A DNA stretch of 10,955 nucleotides from Cenarchaeum sp. SB0662_bin_33. Its GTDB lineage: Archaea > Thermoproteota > Nitrososphaeria > Nitrososphaerales > Nitrosopumilaceae. A model generated the notes under the pieces. That model saw nothing but the letters and a program-made list of their open reading frames with translations, had not been told where the DNA came from and ran no database searches. The position numbers and the translations under genes are program-made. Of this stretch, positions 1 to 5,918 are shown piece after piece. The stretch is from positions 1 through 10,955 of the forward strand of contig VXON01000131.1 of the NCBI GenBank assembly GCA_009840065.1, given 5' to 3'. How positions within the stretch are numbered: the stretch's first letter is position 1; each line of letters begins with the position of its first letter.

Positions 1-180
1 GAATTTCACTCAAAAATGGTTGCGCGTCTGTGCGCTGTATGATATGTCGTAAGCAAAATCCGCTCAAATTGACTGTAAACAGGTCACATAGTGTAGATTT
101 TCAAAAGTTATTCTGTATTGATATAGGTAAGAGGTCACCCCCCCTTTAATTTCCTTCAAATATGTAGTTAGACAACATAA

Positions 181-230
181 TGATTTTAGTGTCTACTCAT
201 TAATCGGTAAAAAATGAGTAGATACAATCA
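181..230. repeat. Long imperfect inverted repeat (hairpin)
   Basis: Bases 189-201 pair with 213-225 over 13 positions, with one G-T pair at 191/223. After a 3-base bulge (186-188) the stem continues for 5 more pairs (181-185 with 226-230). The loop is 202-212, 11 bases. The core arm is TCTACTCATT (192-201) opposite AATGAGTAGA (213-222). No T-run follows on either strand, so a simple terminator is not indicated. It may be a protein-binding dyad, part of an untranslated RNA, or the remnant of a small palindromic element. Confidence 0.7.
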
Positions 231-255
231 CTATACAAGTATTGGAATTTTGGAA

Positions 256-270
256 AGTGTTTTGCTTTTT
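256..270 (-). repeat. 15-bp motif AAAAAGCAAAACACT, copy 1
   Basis: Read on the minus strand this is AAAAAGCAAAACACT, an exact match to the plus-strand copy at 364-378. The two copies therefore face each other as an inverted repeat with a 93-base spacer. A third copy with one mismatch lies at 810-824. Function unknown. Confidence 0.6.
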
Positions 271-363
271 TAATAGCCAATTTAATGCCAAAAAATCGTT
301 TAAAACACCCATCATTATTAATAAAAACCATCAATTTCACGCGTCATTGTTTTTACGCATGCC

Positions 364-378
364 AAAAAGCAAAACACT
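364..378 (+). repeat. 15-bp motif AAAAAGCAAAACACT, copy 2
   Basis: Exact match to copy 1 in the opposite orientation. The 9-mer GAATTTTGG lies next to both copies (245-253 and 382-390), but as a direct repeat. The relation is therefore not a simple palindromic element. Confidence 0.6.
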
Positions 379-405
379 CTCGAATTTTGGTATTTAACAT
401 ATCAA

Positions 406-428
406 CCGGCCTGTATTCGGGAGGCTGG
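406..428. repeat. GC-rich hairpin in AT-rich DNA
   Basis: CCGGCCT (406-412) pairs with AGGCTGG (422-428), seven pairs including one G-T, around a 9-base loop. It stands out because the surroundings are strongly AT-rich. No T-run follows it. It could be part of a small structured RNA or a chance hairpin. Confidence 0.4.
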
Positions 429-530
429 CAAAAATGATGTTAGATCTCAGTAGTTCAAAAAGTGAATATTAACAAATGAGTTTTTGATAAGTCAAAATTG
501 GTTGAAAAAATTTATGTAATTAATCAACTT

Positions 531-539
531 TTTTAAAAA
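531..539 (+). promoter_or_regulatory. Putative TATA box for the small ORF at 562
   Basis: TTTTAAAAA is centred about 27 bases before the ATG at 562. This is the spacing expected for an archaeal leaderless transcript and matches other promoters in this window. AT-rich DNA makes chance matches easy. Confidence 0.35.
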
Positions 540-561
540 CGCGCATATGTGTTGTTCAGGT

Positions 562-726
562 ATGGTTCACAACAAACCAAAAACAGAACACGCACTACAA
601 CTATCCACACCAAAGGACGTATTTAACCGCCTCTATGATGAGATGATCTGCCACCGTCATTTTATGCAGACTCTAACGCAAAATTCAGAGAAGTATAATT
701 CGACAAACACACATACCAATCGGTAA
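562..726 (+). CDS. Small hypothetical protein, 54 aa
   Basis: ATG at 562 opens 54 codons ending in TAA at 724-726. I do not recognise the product. It is hydrophilic and has a block that looks like ordinary protein around residues 18-36 (DVFNRLYDEMICHRHFMQT), then an Asn/Thr-rich tail. No membrane segment, signal peptide or Cys pair is visible. The ORF is richer in GC than the flanking DNA. A TATA-like box sits about 27 bases upstream of the ATG, and a 6-bp inverted repeat (TGTTGT at 549-554, ACAACA at 569-574) straddles the start. It could be a small lineage-specific protein, a decayed gene fragment or chance. It does not resemble an amino-acid-rich attenuation leader. Confidence 0.4.
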   Translation: MVHNKPKTEHALQLSTPKDVFNRLYDEMICHRHFMQTLTQNSEKYNSTNTHTNR

Positions 727-809
727 GTTGGCGCATGGATTTTTGATGTGTGTCCGAACTACATATCCTACTTTTTACACTATACTGCCCCGACCAAGTA
801 GGCAACTTC

Positions 810-824
810 AAAAAGCAAAATACT
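810..824 (+). repeat. 15-bp motif, copy 3 (AAAAAGCAAAATACT)
   Basis: Third occurrence of the 256/364 motif with a single C-to-T change. It lies about 110 bases upstream of the TATA box at 933. Three copies fall in about 570 bases and I noticed none in the rest of the window, so it may be a local regulatory or structural site for the upstream region. Confidence 0.5.
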
Positions 825-909
825 TTTGTGGAGTTTTCTTCTTACCCATACAGTCTAAACGTTTTTAAGATCTTTGATTAAACCTTGTTAACTATCACCC
901 AACTTTGTA

Positions 910-921
910 GGAGGAACCTCC
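910..921. promoter_or_regulatory. Short dyad upstream of TATA box
   Basis: GGAGGAACCTCC is a 5-bp inverted repeat around AA, ending 11 bases before the TATA-like box at 933-942. That position, just upstream of TATA and the B-recognition element, suits an activator or repressor site. It is short and may be chance. Confidence 0.3.
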
Positions 922-932
922 GGTAGCCAAGA

Positions 933-942
933 CTTATAAAAG
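933..942 (+). promoter_or_regulatory. Putative distal TATA box for the ilv-leu operon
   Basis: CTTATAAAAG is a good archaeal TATA box. A start site about 25-28 bases downstream would fall at about 963-966, on or just before the ATG of the 13-codon ORF at 966. The transcript would then carry a leader of about 75 nt before ilvB, which fits the Shine-Dalgarno sequence at 1029-1034. Confidence 0.5.
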
Positions 943-965
943 AACACATTGTACGATATACCATA

Positions 966-1007
966 ATGATGACAACCACAACCCAATTGTTGCTGGTATT
1001 GTTCTAG
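966..1007 (+). CDS. Possible leader peptide MMTTTTQLLLVLF upstream of ilvB
   Basis: ATG at 966 opens 13 codons and stops at TAG 1005-1007, 32 bases before ilvB. The peptide has four Thr in a row, four Leu and one Val. Thr is the isoleucine precursor, and Leu and Val are end products of this pathway. Bacterial ilv and leu attenuators use leader peptides of this kind. The TAG runs directly into an 18-bp palindrome, and a TATA-like box lies 28 bases before the ATG, so the ORF could be translated from a leaderless 5' end. Against it: it is very short, and peptide-coupled attenuation of this type is not established in archaea as far as I know. Function is inference. Confidence 0.3.
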   Translation: MMTTTTQLLLVLF

Positions 1008-1024
1008 CGCGTTATATAACGCGC
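1007..1024. promoter_or_regulatory. Perfect 18-bp palindrome enclosing a TATA box
   Basis: GCGCGTTATATAACGCGC equals its own reverse complement over all 18 bases. The centre, TTATATAA (1012-1019), is an archaeal TATA box centred about 25 bases before the ilvB ATG, which would give a leaderless ilvB mRNA. A dimeric repressor bound here would block TBP directly. In RNA the same bases can form a 7-bp stem with a 4-base loop, just after the leader ORF stop and just before the ilvB ribosome binding site. Operator and RNA switch are both possible. Confidence 0.6.
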
Positions 1025-1028
1025 ATTT

Positions 1029-1034
1029 GAGGTG
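1029..1034 (+). promoter_or_regulatory. Shine-Dalgarno sequence of ilvB
   Basis: GAGGTG matches the archaeal 16S rRNA 3' end and ends 5 bases before the ATG at 1040. It supports this start codon and suggests that at least some transcripts begin upstream of the palindrome, since a leaderless mRNA would not contain it. Confidence 0.6.
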
Positions 1035-1039
1035 TTATA

Positions 1040-2746
1040 ATGTCAGATAATAATAATATAAAAACAATTACGGGGGCTCAGGCACTGATGGAGGCCATGG
1101 AACGCGAGGGTGTCCGGGAGGTATTCGGACTGCCTGGAGGCGCCAACCTTCCCATGTACGATGAGTTTAACCGGTGCAACATACGCCATATACTCGTACG
1201 TCATGAGCAGTCCGCGGCGCATATGGCCGATGGGTATGGGCGCGTCAGCCGAAAGCCCGGAGTCTGCTTTGCCACGTCTGGTCCGGGCGCCACAAACATA
1301 CTGACCGGAATAGCCACTGCGCAGGCCGACTCAGCCCCTATGATTGCCGTTACAGGCCAGGTCAATGTTAACATGATCGGCAAGGATGCCTTTCAGGAGA
1401 GCGACATAATGGGTATGGCGAACCCGGTAGTAAAGTATGCGTTTCAGCCCCGGACTCCCCAGGAGGTGCCACTGGCAGTACAGAAGGGATTTTACATTGC
1501 ATCCACCGGACGGCCCGGCCCCGTCCTGATTGACATACCAAAAGACGTACAGTCCGGATGTGCCCACATACGCTATGTGGATGAATTCAAGATACAGGGA
1601 TATCATCCATGGACTGAACCGGACGTAAACAACATAGGACGCGCCATAGATACGCTCATTCGCTCCGACAAGCCCATAATACTGGCGGGGGGCGGAACTA
1701 TAATATCGTCGGCATTTGCAGAGCTGCAGGCACTCGCCGAGTTTCTCTCCATACCTGTTGTGACAACATTCAAGGGTAAGGGGGCGTTCCCCGAAAATCA
1801 TGCCCTGTCCTTGGGGCCCATAGGTATGCATGGGCATGCGGAGGCCAACAAGATTATATCCGAGGCCGACTGCGTCCTGGCCATAGGTACACGCTTCTCG
1901 GATCGTTCGGTAGGAACCTTTGAGGAGTTTGAGAGTCATCGAAGCATAATACATATGGATGTGGACCCCGCCGAGATAGGCAAGAACCAGACCACCAATG
2001 TAGCCGTGGTTGGGGATGTCAGGGCCACACTGCGCATAATGCTGGCCACACTACAGGAGAGGGGCATATCCAAGACGGAGGGGGGTGAATGGGTGCGGCA
2101 CGCGCAGGAGATGCACAGATACTGGCAGGAGAACCTAAAGATTCACCCCGGAGAGTTGGGTGCCGCCCACATACTCCGAAAGCTACGTGAGGTACTGCCG
2201 GGTGACTCTATAATTACAACGGAGGTAGGCCAGCACCAGATGTGGGCCTCACTCTTCTTTGATGTAATAACGCCGGGCACCTTCTTTAGCTCAACCGGCC
2301 TTGGCACCATGGGATGGGGATTTCCAGCCGCCATAGGCGCCAAGGTGGCCAGGCCGGATGTACCTGTCGTGGATATTGCAGGGGATGGTAGCTTCAACAT
2401 GACCGAGAACTCTCTTGCAACCTCCATACTAGAAGACATACCAGTCATAGTATTTCTAGTGAATAATTACAGCCTAGGTATGGTGGCCCAGTGGCAGAGG
2501 ACCTTTTATGACCGTCGCATGGTGGGTGTGGACCAGGGACAGTGTCCCGACTATGTCAAATTGGCCGAGTCGTATGGTGCGCAGGGAATAAGGGCGCATA
2601 CTCTAGATGAGCTAGAGGCGGCCATTAAAACAGCCGTCAAGAGTGATGTTGCCACCGTTATTGACATACCAATTGACCCCGAGGAGGATGTGTTGCCCTT
2701 TGTGGCGCCCGGAACGCCGTTGACCAAGATGATACTGCCGTCGTGA
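1040..2746 (+). CDS. ilvB: Acetolactate synthase, large (catalytic) subunit
   Basis: ThDP-dependent enzyme that condenses two pyruvates to acetolactate (valine, leucine) or pyruvate with 2-oxobutyrate to acetohydroxybutyrate (isoleucine). The 568 residues are full length for the family. The N-terminal ThDP (PYR) domain covers about 10-170 and has the catalytic Glu at 56 (RHEQSA). A central FAD-type domain covers about 195-340. The C-terminal ThDP (PP) domain has VGQHQMWA at 396-403 and the metal/ThDP motif from GDG at 448-450 to NN at 475-476. The ATG at 1040 follows a strong Shine-Dalgarno, and no longer in-frame start is seen. First gene of a tight operon with ilvN 3 bases downstream. Cytoplasmic, as a complex with IlvN. 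Confidence 0.97.
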   Translation: MSDNNNIKTITGAQALMEAMEREGVREVFGLPGGANLPMYDEFNRCNIRHILVRHEQSAAHMADGYGRVSRKPGVCFATSGPGATNILTGIATAQADSAPMIAVTGQVNVNMIGKDAFQESDIMGMANPVVKYAFQPRTPQEVPLAVQKGFYIASTGRPGPVLIDIPKDVQSGCAHIRYVDEFKIQGYHPWTEPDVNNIGRAIDTLIRSDKPIILAGGGTIISSAFAELQALAEFLSIPVVTTFKGKGAFPENHALSLGPIGMHGHAEANKIISEADCVLAIGTRFSDRSVGTFEEFESHRSIIHMDVDPAEIGKNQTTNVAVVGDVRATLRIMLATLQERGISKTEGGEWVRHAQEMHRYWQENLKIHPGELGAAHILRKLREVLPGDSIITTEVGQHQMWASLFFDVITPGTFFSSTGLGTMGWGFPAAIGAKVARPDVPVVDIAGDGSFNMTENSLATSILEDIPVIVFLVNNYSLGMVAQWQRTFYDRRMVGVDQGQCPDYVKLAESYGAQGIRAHTLDELEAAIKTAVKSDVATVIDIPIDPEEDVLPFVAPGTPLTKMILPS

Positions 2747-2749
2747 TAT

Positions 2750-3235
2750 ATGATGTGGGCCATATTTTCTATACTAGTGGAGAACAAGCCGGGAATACTC
2801 TTTGCGGTCACACACATGTTCCGGGCCAGAAACTTTAACATAGACAGCATAGCCGTGGGAGTCACCGACAACCCAAAGTACTCTAGGATGACCATAACGA
2901 CATTTGGCGATGAAAAGCAGTTGGAGCAGATTCGAAAGCAGTTGGACAAAATGATAGATACCATAAAGGTGCGCCGGCTGGACGAGCACAAGACGGTATA
3001 CAGAGAGCTGGCCATATTCAAGATAAGGGTGGCAGATGCAAAGGAGAATATGGAGGTAAACGAGATGATAAAGGCATTTGGCGCAAAGGCGCATGACTCC
3101 CGCCGGGACTCTATAATGGCGGAGCTGACGGCCACGCCGGATCAGATACGTGCATTTCAGGAACTAGCCAGCCGCTTTGGTATAATAGAGATGGCGCGTA
3201 CCGGTATAGCCGCACTGCAGAGGAGCGGTTCATGA
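2750..3235 (+). CDS. ilvN: Acetolactate synthase, small (regulatory) subunit
   Basis: Regulatory partner of IlvB that stimulates catalysis and usually carries valine feedback inhibition. The 161 residues are typical. An N-terminal ACT domain (about 3-78) begins AIFSILVENKPGIL, where the Asn/Lys-Pro-Gly turn is the usual effector-binding site. The C-terminal domain of the family (about 84-158) follows. Two ATG codons lie in a row at 2750 and 2753, and either could be used. No Shine-Dalgarno is seen, and the gene starts 3 bases after the ilvB stop, so translation is probably coupled. Its TGA overlaps the leuA start (ATGA). Confidence 0.95.
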   Translation: MMWAIFSILVENKPGILFAVTHMFRARNFNIDSIAVGVTDNPKYSRMTITTFGDEKQLEQIRKQLDKMIDTIKVRRLDEHKTVYRELAIFKIRVADAKENMEVNEMIKAFGAKAHDSRRDSIMAELTATPDQIRAFQELASRFGIIEMARTGIAALQRSGS

Positions 3236-4740
3236 GGATAAGGCTCTTTGATACCACACTGCGGGATGGCGAGCAGACCCCAGGAGTCTCCCTGTCGCCA
3301 TCGCAGAAGGTTGCCATTGCAAGGAAGCTTGACGAGCTGGGCGTTGACGTAATAGAGGCTGGATTTCCCATAATATCCACCGGCGAGGCCGAGGCGGTCC
3401 GGCTTATAGCCGGTGAGGGCCTGAACAGCGAGGTGTGCGCGCTGGCGCGCTCCAACAAAAAGGACATAGATGCAGTATGTGATGCAAACCTATCGTACGT
3501 GCACACCTTTATTGCCACATCTGATATACACCTAGAACACAAGCTAAGAATGAGCCGCGAGGAGGCCCTGACAAGGGCAACAGAAGCCGTCACATATGCA
3601 AAGTCCCGTGGTCTGCACGTAGAGTTCTCCGCGGAGGATGCCACCCGTACAGACAGGGAGTTTCTACAAAAGGTGTTTGGCGAGGTTGCCGGGGCCGGTG
3701 CCGACCGCATAGACATACCCGATACTGTGGGATATGCGACACCCTCATACATATCCGATATAACTCGTGATGCCATACAGGCATCAGGACTGCCGGTATC
3801 TGTACATTGTCACAACGACTTTGGGCTGGCCGTCGCAAACTCGCTAGCGGGCATAGAGGCGGGCGCCACATGCGCCCATGTCACTATAAACGGCATAGGC
3901 GAGAGGGCAGGTAATGCATCACTTGAGGAGTTAAGCATGGCATTAAAGTGTCTTCAACATGATGTACAGTATGAGACCGGTATAAAGTCAGAGATGATAT
4001 ACGAGACATCAAGGTTTGTATCAAGCATAATAGGAATAACGGTCCAGCCCAACAAGGCCATAGTTGGGGACAATGCGTTTGGGCACGAGTCCGGAATACA
4101 TACCCACGGCATACTGAACAACCCATTGACGTATGAACCCATCGGACCTGAGCTTGTGGGCCGAAAGAGGTGGCTCAAGGTGGGAAAGCATGCCGGAATG
4201 CACGGAACAAGGGCGATACTTGCCGAGTACGGCATACATCCTACAGATGAGCAACTATCTCATATACTATCTAGGGTCAAAGAGATGGGAGATATGGGCA
4301 ATATGGTCACCGAGGTTGAGCTCATATCAATAGCCAATGATGTGATGGGTGATGACAATATCAAGGATTTGGTTAAATTAGATGGCTTTTCTGTATCTAC
4401 AGGGATAGGTACGATGCCGTATGCGTTTGTGCGGCTGAATATAAACGGCAAGAAATACTCTGGTACCGACTTTGGTGTGGGCCCGGTTGATGCGGCCTTT
4501 AATGCCATACAAAAGATAACCGATGCTACATCCGAACTTGTAATCAAGGACTATGGCTTGGCATCCATATCCGGCGGATCCCAGGCGCTCTGCGAGGTTA
4601 CCGTACGGGTGGCCGATACGTCAGGTCAATCCATATCATCAAAGACCGTAGGCAAGGATATTGTTACTACTAGTGTAAGGGCGGTAATAAGCGGGGCCAA
4701 TCGCTTAATGCTTAAAAAGATGATGACGCAAGAAAGATAG
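3232..4740 (+). CDS. leuA: 2-isopropylmalate synthase
   Basis: Condenses acetyl-CoA with 2-oxoisovalerate, the first committed step of leucine synthesis. The 502 residues fit the family. The HMGL-like TIM barrel has DTTLRDGEQ at 7-15 (metal Asp8, catalytic Arg11), the metal-binding HCHND at 192-196 and GERAGN at 223-228. A linker region follows, then a C-terminal LeuA allosteric domain (about 375-500), where leucine feedback normally acts. Citramalate synthase (CimA) shares these motifs. HTFIATSDIH (91-100) and EFSAEDATRT (131-140) look more like LeuA to me from memory, so I favour LeuA, but substrate is not proven. The start overlaps ilvN by 4 bases and is preceded by GAGGAG at 3220-3225. 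Confidence 0.88.
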   Translation: MRIRLFDTTLRDGEQTPGVSLSPSQKVAIARKLDELGVDVIEAGFPIISTGEAEAVRLIAGEGLNSEVCALARSNKKDIDAVCDANLSYVHTFIATSDIHLEHKLRMSREEALTRATEAVTYAKSRGLHVEFSAEDATRTDREFLQKVFGEVAGAGADRIDIPDTVGYATPSYISDITRDAIQASGLPVSVHCHNDFGLAVANSLAGIEAGATCAHVTINGIGERAGNASLEELSMALKCLQHDVQYETGIKSEMIYETSRFVSSIIGITVQPNKAIVGDNAFGHESGIHTHGILNNPLTYEPIGPELVGRKRWLKVGKHAGMHGTRAILAEYGIHPTDEQLSHILSRVKEMGDMGNMVTEVELISIANDVMGDDNIKDLVKLDGFSVSTGIGTMPYAFVRLNINGKKYSGTDFGVGPVDAAFNAIQKITDATSELVIKDYGLASISGGSQALCEVTVRVADTSGQSISSKTVGKDIVTTSVRAVISGANRLMLKKMMTQER

Positions 4741-5792
4741 TGTATAAAATATCATTAATAACCGGCGATGGTGTCGGGCCCGAGCTGGCCGACTCGGCCA
4801 TTACTATACTGAATACAATATCAGAGTACACAGATACAGGGTTTGCCGTTGATGTGTTGGCTGCCGGTGATAAGGTACTGCACGATACGGGCGAGGCGTT
4901 GCCCACAGACACGATACGTAGTATAAAGGAGTCCGATGCGTGTCTCAAGGCGCCAGTGGGCGAGTCTGCGGCGGATGTGATTGTGCGGCTGCGGCGGATG
5001 CTAGATTTGTACGCGAACATAAGGCCTGCCCGCGCGTATCCGGGAGTGCCGGCCCTGCGGGATGATGTGGACATGGTCATAGTCCGGGAGAATACAGAGG
5101 ACTTGTATATCGGTGAGGAGTTTCTGATTGATGATGCCGCCCTAGCGCTCAGGGTGATATCAAGGTACGCATCATGCCGCATAGCGCATAAGGCATTTGA
5201 GATGGCACGGCAGAGAAATATGATGAAGAAGGTCACATGCGTGCACAAGTCAAACGTCATGCGCAAGAGTGATGGCCTGTTTAGCGAAATAGCAGGGGAG
5301 GTGGCCATTAAATATCCGGATGTCATACTTGAGCAGATGTACGTGGATGCATGTGCCATGAATCTGATACGGCAGCCCGAGCAGTTTGATGTGATACTTA
5401 CAACCAATATGTTTGGTGATATACTCTCTGATGAGTCCTCGCAGGTGGTGGGCGGTCTTGGTGTGGCGCCTGCCGCAAACATAGGTGATGACTTTGCACT
5501 GTTTGAGCCGGTACATGGTGCCGCCTTTGACATAGCCGGCAGGGACATGGTGAATCCCATCTCTTTTATACTGTCGATACACATGATGCTGGAGTGGCTG
5601 GGTATAACAAAGACAGATGATGCATGTATCAGTATGGCAGGTATACTGCAGACGGCTGTATCGGATACCATGAAAAAGGGTATCGGTACCGTAGACATAG
5701 GCGGCACATACGGTACACGACGGCTCACCGACCATATCGCGTGCACGTTTAAAGATTATTATGATACAACAGACGGTTCAGATATGCAATGA
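4740..5792 (+). CDS. leuB: 3-isopropylmalate dehydrogenase (isocitrate/isopropylmalate dehydrogenase family)
   Basis: NAD-dependent oxidative decarboxylation of 3-isopropylmalate in leucine synthesis. The 350 residues are normal. It begins with the family's ITGDGVGPE (7-15). Substrate and catalytic residues include R85, R95 and R117, Tyr124 in RENTEDLY, Lys170 (VHK), and metal ligands D203, D227 and D231. The NAD region is around EPVHGAAFDIAG at 256-267. The residues in front of R85 (V-I-V) are hydrophobic, as expected for the isopropylmalate side chain rather than isocitrate; this is a by-eye alignment. The start is a GTG whose G is the last base of the leuA stop codon. The next in-frame Met is far into the protein, which supports GTG. 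It overlaps the small zinc-protein gene by 4 bases. Homoisocitrate dehydrogenase is the main alternative. Confidence 0.85.
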   Translation: MYKISLITGDGVGPELADSAITILNTISEYTDTGFAVDVLAAGDKVLHDTGEALPTDTIRSIKESDACLKAPVGESAADVIVRLRRMLDLYANIRPARAYPGVPALRDDVDMVIVRENTEDLYIGEEFLIDDAALALRVISRYASCRIAHKAFEMARQRNMMKKVTCVHKSNVMRKSDGLFSEIAGEVAIKYPDVILEQMYVDACAMNLIRQPEQFDVILTTNMFGDILSDESSQVVGGLGVAPAANIGDDFALFEPVHGAAFDIAGRDMVNPISFILSIHMMLEWLGITKTDDACISMAGILQTAVSDTMKKGIGTVDIGGTYGTRRLTDHIACTFKDYYDTTDGSDMQ

Positions 5793-5917
5793 TGTGTGTA
5801 ATATGCAATGAGAACAAGGGTACACAGCGCATAACAAAGGGCAATCCCGCATACAAGGGTAAGCCCATCTGTATACTGTGCAACAAGGCCCGCAAGCTGC
5901 TGCTTGAGACCAGATGA
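5789..5917 (+). CDS. Small two-CxxC (zinc-ribbon-like) protein, 42 aa
   Basis: An ATGATG start overlaps the leuB stop (ATGA), so either Met can begin the protein. It has CVIC at residues 3-6 and CILC at 28-31, separated by 21 residues rich in Lys, Gly and Asn, and then a basic tail (NKARKLLLETR). This spacing is that of a minimal four-Cys zinc ribbon. Translational overlap with leuB and codon use like the operon make it a likely real fifth operon gene. I do not recognise a named family. Possible roles are nucleic-acid binding, a metal-dependent regulator or chaperone of the pathway, or an unrelated housekeeping peptide. Its TGA lies one base from the aspS stop codon on the other strand, leaving no room for a separate terminator. 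Confidence 0.75.
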   Translation: MMCVICNENKGTQRITKGNPAYKGKPICILCNKARKLLLETR

Positions 5918-5918
5918 T

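Larger units (their letters stand above)
1..561. other. AT-rich, mostly non-coding upstream region
   Basis: This stretch is clearly more AT-rich than the operon that follows, and I can support no gene in it. Two readings are open at the left edge: one ends at a TAA at 50-52 and another at a TAA at 147-149. Either could be the 3' end of a gene cut by the window, and nothing decides between them. The rest holds a long hairpin (181-230), two opposed copies of a 15-bp motif (256-270 and 364-378), and a GC-rich hairpin (406-428). A run of seven C occurs near 138-144. No rRNA, tRNA, CRISPR or insertion-sequence signature was seen. Confidence 0.6.

Noticed and set aside
1..149. Possible 3' end of a gene entering from the left edge
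   Set aside because: Three frames give different short readings with no recognisable residues. The frame that stays open longest, to the TAA at 147-149, is only 48 codons and shows no family signature.
202..726. Direct repeat AATCGGTAA at 202-210 and 718-726
   Set aside because: A 9-mer match within 1 kb of AT-rich DNA is expected by chance.
1331..1954. 207-codon minus-strand open frame inside ilvB
   Set aside because: Antisense shadow of ilvB, Tyr/Gly-rich with no motif or promoter.
3111..3776. 221-codon minus-strand open frame across ilvN and leuA
   Set aside because: Spans the junction of two well-supported genes on the other strand and has no motif.
4712..5746. Long (344-codon) open frame on the minus strand opposite leuB
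   Set aside because: It mirrors the leuB codons, is rich in Ser and Ile in the way antisense frames of this codon usage are, and has no recognisable domain. leuB is well supported by motifs.
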